A stretch of DNA of 64,000 nt from Balaenoptera acutorostrata. Its lineage: Eukaryota > Chordata > Mammalia > Artiodactyla > Balaenopteridae. Shown here in pieces: positions 36,480 to 47,500 of this stretch (position 1 is its first letter; each line of letters starts with the position of its first letter). The notes below the pieces were generated by a model. The model saw only the letters and a program-made list of their open reading frames with translations, was not told the DNA's origin and did no database searches. The stretch is taken from positions 124,001-188,000 of the forward strand of contig NC_080075.1 in assembly GCF_949987535.1 (NCBI RefSeq), written 5' to 3'. The position numbers and the translations under genes were made by a program.

Positions 36480-38601
36480 GTGTCTAAACTCTTCTCCATG
36501 GCTGGACCCCCAAATAATATTCCTTTACGTTCTAAGGGGTATCTAGAGAGAGGGAGAGGTTTAATAACTACCCTCACCCTAACGCGTACCCTAACGCGTA
36601 CCCTAACCCTAACCCCTACCCTAACCCTAACGCGTACCCTAATCCTAACCCGTACCCTAAACCGAGCCCTAACCCTAACACTAACCCTAACCCTAGCCCT
36701 AACCCATACCCTACGCCCTACACGAACCACGCCCCGAACCCGTACGCTAAGCCGTACCCTAACACTCAATCTAACCCTAACCCTAACCCTAAGCTACCCT
36801 TGACTGCTTCTGCCTCCAATAGATTTCCTAAGCACTAGTGTTTTAAGGAACAGGTTAAAAAGAGAATCCTAATGTGATTTCGTGATACTGGGTGTGTTCC
36901 TTATCTACTCCTAGTGTCTAAACTCTTTTCCATGGCTGGACCCCCAAATAATATTCCTTTACGTGCTAAGGGGTATCTACAGAGTGGGATAGGTTTAATA
37001 ACTACCCTCACCCTAATGCATAACCTAACCCTAACCCCTACCCTAACACTAACGCGTACCCTAATCCTAACCCGTACCCTAAACCGAGCCCTAACCCTAA
37101 CACTACCCCTAACCCTAACCCTAACCCATACCCTACGCCCTACCCAAACTCCTCCCCGAACCCGTAACCTAAGCCGTACCCTAACCCTCACCCTAACCCT
37201 AACACTAACCCTAAGCTACCCTTGACTGCTTCTGCATCCAATAGATTTCCTAAGCACTAGTGTTTTAAGGAACAGGTTAAAAAGAGAATCCTAATGTGAT
37301 TTCTTGATAATGGGTGTGTTCCTTATCTTCTCCTCGTGTCTAAACTCTTCTCCATGGCTCGACCCCCAAATAATATTCCTTTACGTGCTAAGGGGTATCT
37401 AGAGAGAGGGAGAGGTTTAATAACTACCGTCAACCTAACGCGTACCCTAACCCTAACCCCTACCCTAACCTTAACGCGTACCCTAATCCTAACCCGTACC
37501 CTAAACCGAGCCCTAACCCTAACACTAACCCTAACCCTAACCCTAACCCTAACCCATACCCTACGCCCTACCCGAACCCCTCCCCGAACCCGTACCCTAA
37601 GCCATACCCTAACCCTCACCCTAACCCTAACCCTAACCCTAAGCTACCCTTGACTGCTTCTGCCTCCAATAGATTTCCTAAGCACTAGTGTTTTAAGGAA
37701 CAGGTTAAAAAGAGAATCCTAATGTGATTTCTTGATAATGGGTGTGTTCCTTATCTTCTCCTCGTGTCTAAACTCTTCTCCATGGCTGGACCCCCAAATA
37801 ATATTCCTTTACGTGCTAAGGGGTATCTAGAGAGTGGGATAGGTTTAATAACTACCCTCACCCTAATGCGTACCCTAACCCTAACCCCTACCCTAACCCT
37901 AACGCGTACCCTAATCCTAACCCGTACCCTAAACCGAGCCCTAACCCTAACACTAGCCCTAACCCTAACCCATACCCTACGCCCTACCCGAACCACGCCC
38001 CGAACCCGTACCCTAAGCTGTACCCTAACCCTCAATCTAACCCTAACCCTAACCCTAAGCTACCCTTGACTGCTTCTCCCTCCAATAGATTTCCTAAGCA
38101 CTAGTGTTTTAAGGAACAGGTTAAAAAGAGAATCCTAATGTGATTTCTTCATAATGGGTGTGTTCCTTATCTTCTCCTAGTGTCTAAACGCTTCTCCATG
38201 GCTGGACCCCCAAATAATATTACTTTACGTGCTAAGGGGTACCTAGAGAGTGGGATAGGTTTAATAACTACCCTCACCCTAACGCGTACCCTAACCCTAA
38301 CCCCTACCCTAACCCTAACGCGTACACTAATCCTAACCCGTACCCTAAACCGAGCCCTAACCCTAACACTAACCCTAACCCTAACCCTAACACATACCCT
38401 ACGCCCTACCCGAACCACGCCCCGAACCCGTACCCTAAGCCGTACCCTAACCCTCAATCTAACCCTAACCCTAACCCTAAGCTACCCTTGACAGCTTTTG
38501 CCTCCAATAGATTTCCTAAGCACTAGTGTTTTAAGGAACAGGTTAAAAATAGAATCCTAATGTGATTTCTTGATAATGGGTGTGTTCCTTATCTTCTCCT
38601 A
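36480..38601 (+). repeat. Five-unit higher-order repeat P, copy 4 (2122 bp)
   Basis: Units start at 36480 (P1), 36914 (P2), 37336 (P3), 37764 (P4/P5 hybrid) and 38180 (P6), with the same lengths as copies 1 and 2. P1 resembles 23640 rather than 27166 (no TTTATTAAC), and P3 has the ACCGTCAACC form. The fusion unit shows that this copy descends from the same P4/P5 event as copies 1 and 2. Confidence 0.9.
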
Positions 38602-39439
38602 GTGTCTAAACTCTTCTCCATGGCTGGACCCCCAAATAATATTCCTTTACGTGCTAAGGGGTATCTAGAGAGTGGGATAGGTTTAATAACTACCCTCACC
38701 CTAATGCGTACCCTAACCCTAACCCCTACCCTAACCCTAACGCGTACCCTAATCCTAAACCGTACCCTAAACCGAGCCCTAACCCTAACACTAGCCCAAA
38801 CCCTAACCCTAACCCATACCTTACGCCCTACCCGAACCCCTCCCCGAACCCGTACCCTAAGCCATACCCTAACCCTCACCCTAACCCTAACCCTAAGCTA
38901 CCCTTGACTGCTTCTGCCTCCAATAGATTTCCTAAGAACTAGTGTTTTAAGGAACAGGTTAAAAAGAGTATCCTAATGTGATTTCGTGATAATGGGTGTG
39001 TTCCTTATCTTCTCCTAGTGTCTAAACTCTTCTCCATGGCTGGAACCCCAAATAATATTCCTTTACGTGCTAAGGGGTATCTAGAGAGTGTGATAGGTTT
39101 AATAACTACCCTCACCCTAACGCGTACCCTAACCCTAACCCCTACCCTAACCCTAATGCGTACGCTAATCCTAACCCGTACCCGAAACCGAGCCCTAACC
39201 CTAACACTAACCCTAACCCTAACCCTAACCCATACCCTATGCCCTACCCGAACCCCTCCCCGAACCCGTACCCTAAGCCGTACCCTAACCCTCAATCTAA
39301 CCCTAACCCTAACCCTAAGCTACCCTTGACTGCTTCTGCCTCCAATAGATTTCCTAAGCACTAGTGTTTTAAGGAACAGGTTAAAAAGAGAATCCTCATG
39401 TGATTTCTTGATAATGGGTGTGTTCCTTAGCTTCTCCTC

Positions 39440-39866
39440 GTGTCTAAACTCTTCTCCATGGCTGGACCCCCAAATAATATTCCTTTACGTGCTAAGGGGT
39501 ATCTAGAGAGTGGGATAGGTTTAATAACTACCCTCACCCTTACGCGTACCCTAAAGCTAACCCCTACCCTAACTCTAACGCGTACCCTAATCCTAAACCG
39601 TAACCGAAACCGAGCCCTAACCCTAACACTAACCCTAACCCTAACCCTAACCCTAAACCATACCCTACGCCCTACCCGAACCCCTCCCCGAATCGTACCC
39701 TAAGCCATACCCTAACCCTCACCCTAACCCTAACCCTAACCCTAAGCTACCCTTGACTGCTTCTGCCTCCAATAGATTTCCTAAGCACTAGTGTTTTAAG
39801 GAACAGGTTAAAAAGAGAATCCTAATGTGATTTCGTGATAATGGGTGTGTTCCTTATCTTCTCCTA
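39440..39866 (+). repeat. P9/other hybrid unit of 427 bp
   Basis: The start is P9-like (CCTTAGCTTCTCC upstream, GAGTGGGATAGG), then CACCCTTACGCG, CCCTAAAGCTAACC and CGTAACCGAAACC, in a body otherwise like 13949 and 16058. It is one base short at CCCGAATCGTACCC. The same unit recurs at 45431, and its body at 53965 with a different block A (GAGTGTGATAGG, TGTCAAAACTC). Confidence 0.83.
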
Positions 39867-40794
39867 GTGTCTAAACTCTTCTCCATGGCTGGACCCCCAA
39901 ATAATATTCCTTTAAGTGCTAAGGGGTATCTAGAGAGTGAGATAGGTTTAATAACTACCCTCACCCTAACGCGTACCCTAACCCTAACACCTACCCTAAC
40001 TCTAACGCGTACCCTAATCCTAAACCGTACCCGAAACCGAGCCCTAACCCTAACACTAACCCTAACCCTAACCCTAACCCTAACCCATACCCTACGCCCT
40101 ACCCGAACCACGCCCCGAACCCGTACCCTAAGCCGTACCCTAACCCTCAATCTAACCCTAACCCTAACGCTATGCTACCCTTGACTGCTTCTGCCTCCAA
40201 TAGATTTCCTAAGCACTAGTGTTTTAAGGAACAGGTTAAAAAGAGAATCCTAATGTGATTTCTTGATAATGGGTGTGTTCCTTATCTTCTCCTAGTGTCT
40301 AAACTCTTCTCCATGGCTGGACCCCCAAATAATATTACTTTACGTGTTAAGGGGTATCTAGAGAGTGGGATAGGTTTAATAACAACCCTCACCCTAATGC
40401 GTACCCTAACCCTAACCCCTACTCTAACCCTAACGTGTACCCTAATCCTAACCCGTACCCTAACCCTAACGCATACCCTAATCCTAACCCGTACCCTAAC
40501 CCTAACGCATACCCTAATCCTAACCCGTACCCTAAACCGAGCCCTAACCCTAACACTAACCCTAACCCTAACCCTAACCCTAAACCATACCCTACGCCCT
40601 ACCCGAACCCCTCCCCGAACCCGTACCCTAAGCCATACCCTAACCCTCACCCTAACCCTAACCCTAACCCTAAGCTACCCTTGACTGCTTCTGCCTCCAA
40701 TAGATTTCCTAAGCACTAGTGTTTTAAGGAACAGGTTAAAAAGAGAATCCTAATGTGATTTCGTGATAATGGGTGTGTTCCTTATCTTCTCCTA
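39867..40794 (+). repeat. 928 bp dimer: Q1/Q2 fusion plus 500 bp expanded unit
   Basis: The unit at 39867 (428 bp) joins a Q1 start (TTTAAGTGCTAAGG, GAGTGAGATAGG) to a Q2 end (GAACCACGCCCC, GCTATGCTACCC). The unit at 40295 (500 bp) starts like Q3 (ATTACTTTACG, AACGTGTACCC) and ends like Q1 (CCTAAACCATACC). The Q1/Q2 fusion and a Q3 unit follow again at 40795 and 41223, so the pair appears twice in a row, the second time without the internal expansion. Confidence 0.85.
40433..40540 (+). repeat. Three tandem copies of a 36 bp sub-repeat inside block B
   Basis: The segment from ACGTGTACCCTAATCC through CCCGTACCCTAACCCTA is repeated at a 36 bp period, with ACGCATACCC replacing ACGTGTACCC in copies two and three. 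The extra 72 bp (2 x 36) accounts for the unit being 500 rather than 428 bp. The same expansion is present 5991 bp downstream. Slippage or local unequal exchange inside the telomere-like tract is the likely cause. Confidence 0.88.
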
Positions 40795-41644
40795 GTGTCT
40801 AAACTCTTCTCCATGGCTGGACCCCCAAATAATATTCCTTTAAGTGCTAAGGGGTATCTAGAGAGTGAGATAGGTTTAATAACTACCCTCACCCTAACGC
40901 GTACCCTAACCCTAACACCTACCCTAACTCTAACGCGTACCCTAATCCTAAACCGTACCCGAAACCGAGCCCTAACCCTAACACTAACCCTAACCCTAAC
41001 CCTAACCCTAACCCATACCCTACGCCCTACCCGAACCACGCCCCGAACCCGTACCCTAAGCCGTACCCTAACCCTCAATCTAACCCTAACCCTAACCCTA
41101 TGCTACCCTTGACTGCTTCTGCCTCCAATAGATTTCCTAAGCACTAGTGTTTTAAGGAACAGGTTAAAAAGAGAATCCTAATGTGATTTCTTGATAATGG
41201 GTGTGTTCCTTATCTTCTCCTAGTGTCTAAACTCTTCTCCATGGCTGGACCCCCAAATAATATTACTTTACGTGCTAAGGGGTATCTAGAGAGTGGGATA
41301 GGTTTAATAACAACCCTCACCCTAATGCGTACCCTAACCCTAACCCCTACTCTAACCCTAACGTGTACCCTAATCCTAACCCGTACCCTAAACCGAGCCC
41401 TAACCCTTACACTAGCCCTAACCCTAACCCTAACCCATACCCTACGCCCTACCCGAACCCCTCCCCGAACCCGCACCCTAAGCCGTACCCGAACCCTCAC
41501 CCTAACCCTAACCCTAACCCTAAGCTACCCGTGACTGCTTCTGCCTCCAATAGATTTCTTAAGAACTAGTGTTTTAAGGAACAGGTTAAAAAGAGAATCC
41601 TAATGTGATTTCGTGATAATGGGTGTGTTCCTTATATTCTCCTA

Positions 41645-43326
41645 GTGTCTAAACTCTTCTCCATGGCTGGACCCCCAAATAATATTCCTTTACGTGCTAA
41701 GGGGTATCTAGAGAGTGTGATAGGTTTAATAACTACCCTCACCCTAACGCGTACCCTAACCCTAACCCCTACCCTAACCCTAACCCGTACCCTAATCCTA
41801 ACCCGTACCCGAAACCGAGCCCTAACCCTAACACTAACCCTAACCCTACCCCTAACCCTAACCAATACCTTACGCCCTACCCGAACCCCTCCCCGAACCC
41901 GTACCCTAAGCCATACCCTAACCCTCACCCTAACCCTAACCCTAACCCTAAGCTACCCTTGACTGCTTCTGCCTCCAATAGATTTCCTAAGCACTAGTGT
42001 TTTAAGGAACAGGTTAAAAAGAGAATCCTAATGTGATTTCGTGATAATGGGTGTGTTCCTTATCTTCTCCTAGTGTCTAAACTCTTCTCCATGGCTGGAC
42101 CCCCAAATAATATTCCTTTACGTGCTAAGGGGTATCTAGAGAGTGGGATAGGTTTAATAACTACCCTCACCCTATCGCGTACCCTAACCCTAACCCCTAC
42201 CCTAACCCTAACGCGTACCCTAATCCTAACCCGTACCCTAAACCGAGCCCTAACCCTAACACTAACCCTAACCCTAACCCATACCCTACGCCCTACCCGA
42301 ACCACGCCCCGAACCCGTACCCTAAGCCGTACCCTAACCCTCAATCTACCCTTAACCCTAACCCTAAGCTACCCTTGACTGCTTCTGCCTCCAATAGATT
42401 TCCTAAGCACTAGTGTTTTAAGGAACAGGTTAAAAAGAGAATCCTAATGTGATTTCGTGATACTGGGTGTGTTCCTGATCTACTCCTAGTGTCTAAACTC
42501 TTCTCCATGGCTGGACCCCCAAATAATATTCCTTTACGTGCTAAGGGGTATCTAGAGAGTGGGATAGGTTTAATAACTACCCTCACCCTAATGCGTAACC
42601 TAACCCTAACCCCTACCCTAACACTAACGCGTACCCTAATCCTAACCCGTACCCTAAACCGAGCCCTAACCCTAAAACTACCCCTAACCCTAACCCTAAC
42701 CCATACCCTACGCCCTACCCGAACCCCTCCCCGAACCCGTAACCTAAGCCGTACCCTAACCCTCACCCTAACCCTAACACTAACCCTAAGCTACCCTTGA
42801 CTGCTTCTGCCTCCAATAGATTTCCTAAGCACTAGTGTTTTAAGGAACAGGTTAAAAAGAGAATCCTAATGTGATTTCTTGATAATGGGTGTGTTCCTTA
42901 TCTTCTCCTCGTGTCTAAACTCTTCTCCATGGCTGGACCCCCAAATAATATTCCTTTACGTGCTAAGGGGTATCTAGAGAGAGGGAGAGGTTTAATAATT
43001 ACCCTCACCCTAACGCGTACCCTAACCCTAACCCCTACCCTAACCTTAACGCGTACCCTAATCCTAACCCGTACCCTAAACCGAGCCCTAACCCTAACAC
43101 TAACCCTAACCCTAACCCATACCCTACGCCCTACCCGAACCCCTCGCCGAACCCGTACCCTAAGCCATACCCTAACCCTCACCCTAACCCTAACCCTAAC
43201 CCTAAGCTACCCTTGACTGCTTCTGCCTCCAATAGATTTCCTAAGCACTAGTGTTTTAAGGAACAGGTTAAAAAGAGAATCCTAATGTGATTTCGTGATA
43301 ATGGGTGTGTTCCTTATCTTTTCCTA
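41645..43326 (+). repeat. Four-unit higher-order repeat Q (1682 bp), first of five appearances
   Basis: Units start at 41645 (Q4, 428), 42073 (Q5, 416), 42489 (Q6, 422) and 42911 (Q7, 416). Q6 is preceded by GATACTGGG and CTGATCTACTCC. Q7 has TTTAATAATTACCC and CCCTCGCCGAACC. The same order follows from 43327 (Q4, Q5, then the junction hybrid), 47636, 49318 and 54814. Diagnostic differences between repeats, such as CTTATATTCTCC upstream of 41645 versus CTTATCTTTTCC upstream of 43327, let the later copies be traced. Confidence 0.87.
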
Positions 43327-44170
43327 GTGTCTAAACTCTTCTCCATGGCTGGACCCCCAAATAATATTCCTTTACGTGCTAAGGGGTATCTAGAGAGTGT
43401 GATAGGTTTAATAACTACCCTCACCCTAACGCGTACCCTAACCCTAACCCCTACCCTAACCCTAACCCGTACCCTAATCCTAACCCGTACCCGAAACCGA
43501 GCCCTAACCCTAACACTAACCCTAACCCTACCCCTAACCCTAACCAATACCCTACGCCCTACCCGAACCCCTCCCCGAACCCGTACCCTAAGCCATACCC
43601 TAACCCTCACCCTAACCCTAACCCTAACCCTAAGCTACCCTTGACTGCTTCTGCCTCCAATAGATTTCCTAAGCACTAGTGTTTTAAGGAACAGGTTAAA
43701 AAGAGAATCCTAATGTGATTTCGTGATAATGGGTGTGTTCCTTATCTTCTCCTAGTGTCTAAACTCTTCTCCATGGCTGGACCCCCAAATAATATTCCTT
43801 TACGTGCTAAGGGGTATCTAGAGAGTGTGATAGGTTTAATAACTACCCTCACCCTATCGCGTACCCTAACCCTAACCCCTACCCTAACCCTAACGCGTAC
43901 CCTAATCCTAACCCGTACCCTAAACCGAGCCCTAACCCTAACACTAACCCTAACCCTAACCCATACCCTACGCCCTACCCGAACTACGCCCCGAACCCGT
44001 ACCCTAAGCCGTACCCTAACCCTCAATCTAACCCTAACCCTAACCCTAAGCTACCCTTGACTGCTTCTGCCTCCAATAGATTTCCTAAGCACTAGTGTTT
44101 TAAGGAACAGGTTAAAAAGAGAATCCTAATGTGATTTCGTGATACTGGGTGTGTTCCTGATCTACTCCTA
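43327..44170 (+). repeat. Q repeat, second appearance, cut by the junction unit
   Basis: Q4 (43327) and Q5 (43755) follow, and then the series breaks in the hybrid unit at 44171. The version that continues without interruption is seen at 49318 through 50999. Confidence 0.85.
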
Positions 44171-44592
44171 GTGTCTAAACTCTTCTCCATGGCTGGACCC
44201 CCAAATAATATTCCTTTACGTGCTAAGGGGTACCTAGAGAGTGGGATAGGTTTAATAACTACCCTCACCCTAACGCGTACCCTAACCCTAACCCCTACCC
44301 TAACCCTAACGCGTACACTAATCCTAACCCGTACCCTAAACCGAGCCCTAACCCTAACACTAACCCTAACCCTAACCCTAACACATACCCTACGCCCTAC
44401 CCGAACCACGCCCCGAACCCGTACCCTAAGCCGTACCCTAACCCTCAATCTAACCCTAACCCTAACCCTAAGCTACCCTTGACAGCTTTTGCCTCCAATA
44501 GATTTCCTAAGCACTAGTGTTTTAAGGAACAGGTTAAAAATAGAATCCTAATGTGATTTCTTGATAATGGGTGTGTTCCTTATCTTCTCCTA
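44171..44592 (+). repeat. Hybrid unit at the duplication junction
   Basis: The upstream flank and first part (GATACTGGG, CTGATCTACTCC, AAACTCTTCTCC) match the unit at 50162. The rest (GGGGTACCTAGAG, CGTACACTAATCC, GACAGCTTTTGCC) matches the P6 unit at 38180. The switch lies between 44181 and 44233. This is what an unequal crossover between a P6 unit and a Q6 unit, 5991 bp apart, would leave behind. Confidence 0.9.
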
Positions 44593-47500
44593 GTGTCTAA
44601 ACTCTTCTCCATGGCTGGACCCCCAAATAATATTCCTTTACGTGCTAAGGGGTATCTAGAGAGTGGGATAGGTTTAATAACTACCCTCACCCTAATGCGT
44701 ACCCTAACCCTAACCCCTACCCTAACCCTAACGCGTACCCTAATCCTAAACCGTACCCTAAACCGAGCCCTAACCCTAACACTAGCCCAAACCCTAACCC
44801 TAACCCATACCTTACGCCCTACCCGAACCCCTCCCCGAACCCGTACCCTAAGCCATACCCTAACCCTCACCCTAACCCTAACCCTAAGCTACCCTTGACT
44901 GCTTCTGCCTCCAATAGATTTCCTAAGAACTAGTGTTTTAAGGAACAGGTTAAAAAGAGTATCCTAATGTGATTTCGTGATAATGGGTGTGTTCCTTATC
45001 TTCTCCTAGTGTCTAAACTCTTCTCCATGGCTGGAACCCCAAATAATATTCCTTTACGTGCTAAGGGGTATCTAGAGAGTGTGATAGGTTTAATAACTAC
45101 CCTCACCCTAACGCGTACCCTAACCCTAACCCCTACCCTAACCCTAATGCGTACGCTAATCCTAACCCGTACCCGAAACCGAGCCCTAACCCTAACACTA
45201 ACCCTAACCCTAACCCTAACCCATACCCTATGCCCTACCCGAACCCCTCCCCGAACCCGTACCCTAAGCCGTACCCTAACCCTCAATCTAACCCTAACCC
45301 TAACCCTAAGCTACCCTTGACTGCTTCTGCCTCCAATAGATTTCCTAAGCACTAGTGTTTTAAGGAACAGGTTAAAAAGAGAATCCTCATGTGATTTCTT
45401 GATAATGGGTGTGTTCCTTAGCTTCTCCTCGTGTCTAAACTCTTCTCCATGGCTGGACCCCCAAATAATATTCCTTTACGTGCTAAGGGGTATCTAGAGA
45501 GTGGGATAGGTTTAATAACTACCCTCACCCTTACGCGTACCCTAAAGCTAACCCCTACCCTAACTCTAACGCGTACCCTAATCCTAAACCGTAACCGAAA
45601 CCGAGCCCTAACCCTAACACTAACCCTAACCCTAACCCTAACCCTAAACCATACCCTACGCCCTACCCGAACCCCTCCCCGAATCGTACCCTAAGCCATA
45701 CCCTAACCCTCACCCTAACCCTAACCCTAACCCTAAGCTACCCTTGACTGCTTCTGCCTCCAATAGATTTCCTAAGCACTAGTGTTTTAAGGAACAGGTT
45801 AAAAAGAGAATCCTAATGTGATTTCGTGATAATGGGTGTGTTCCTTATCTTCTCCTAGTGTCTAAACTCTTCTCCATGGCTGGACCCCCAAATAATATTC
45901 CTTTAAGTGCTAAGGGGTATCTAGAGAGTGAGATAGGTTTAATAACTACCCTCACCCTAACGCGTACCCTAACCCTAACACCTACCCTAACTCTAACGCG
46001 TACCCTAATCCTAAACCGTACCCGAAACCGAGCCCTAACCCTAACACTAACCCTAACCCTAACCCTAACCCTAACCCATACCCTACGCCCTACCCGAACC
46101 ACGCCCCGAACCCGTACCCTAAGCCGTACCCTAACCCTCAATCTAACCCTAACCCTAACGCTATGCTACCCTTGACTGCTTCTGCCTCCAATAGATTTCC
46201 TAAGCACTAGTGTTTTAAGGAACAGGTTAAAAAGAGAATCCTAATGTGATTTCTTGATAATGGGTGTGTTCCTTATCTTCTCCTAGTGTCTAAACTCTTC
46301 TCCATGGCTGGACCCCCAAATAATATTACTTTACGTGTTAAGGGGTATCTAGAGAGTGGGATAGGTTTAATAACAACCCTCACCCTAATGCGTACCCTAA
46401 CCCTAACCCCTACTCTAACCCTAACGTGTACCCTAATCCTAACCCGTACCCTAACCCTAACGCATACCCTAATCCTAACCCGTACCCTAACCCTAACGCA
46501 TACCCTAATCCTAACCCGTACCCTAAACCGAGCCCTAACCCTAACACTAACCCTAACCCTAACCCTAACCCTAAACCATACCCTACGCCCTACCCGAACC
46601 CCTCCCCGAACCCGTACCCTAAGCCATACCCTAACCCTCACCCTAACCCTAACCCTAACCCTAAGCTACCCTTGACTGCTTCTGCCTCCAATAGATTTCC
46701 TAAGCACTAGTGTTTTAAGGAACAGGTTAAAAAGAGAATCCTAATGTGATTTCGTGATAATGGGTGTGTTCCTTATCTTCTCCTAGTGTCTAAACTCTTC
46801 TCCATGGCTGGACCCCCAAATAATATTCCTTTAAGTGCTAAGGGGTATCTAGAGAGTGAGATAGGTTTAATAACTACCCTCACCCTAACGCGTACCCTAA
46901 CCCTAACACCTACCCTAACTCTAACGCGTACCCTAATCCTAAACCGTACCCGAAACCGAGCCCTAACCCTAACACTAACCCTAACCCTAACCCTAACCCT
47001 AACCCATACCCTACGCCCTACCCGAACCACGCCCCGAACCCGTACCCTAAGCCGTACCCTAACCCTCAATCTAACCCTAACCCTAACCCTATGCTACCCT
47101 TGACTGCTTCTGCCTCCAATAGATTTCCTAAGCACTAGTGTTTTAAGGAACAGGTTAAAAAGAGAATCCTAATGTGATTTCTTGATAATGGGTGTGTTCC
47201 TTATCTTCTCCTAGTGTCTAAACTCTTCTCCATGGCTGGACCCCCAAATAATATTACTTTACGTGCTAAGGGGTATCTAGAGAGTGGGATAGGTTTAATA
47301 ACAACCCTCACCCTAATGCGTACCCTAACCCTAACCCCTACTCTAACCCTAACGTGTACCCTAATCCTAACCCGTACCCTAAACCGAGCCCTAACCCTTA
47401 CACTAGCCCTAACCCTAACCCTAACCCATACCCTACGCCCTACCCGAACCCCTCCCCGAACCCGCACCCTAAGCCGTACCCGAACCCTCACCCTAACCCT

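Larger units (their letters stand above)
38233..44223 (+). repeat. 5991 bp tandem segmental duplication, copy 1
   Basis: Fourteen units from the body of 38180 through the start of 44171 recur 5991 bp downstream with the same order, lengths and private markers. Examples are GGAACCCCAAATAAT (39018/45009), CACCCTTACGCG (39440/45431), the 500 bp unit (40295/46286), CTTATATTCTCC just before 41645 and 47636, and CAATCTACCCTTAACCC (42073/48064). I noticed no difference between the copies outside the first unit, where 38222 is A and 44213 is C. Boundaries are set at the middle of the junction interval. Confidence 0.92.
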
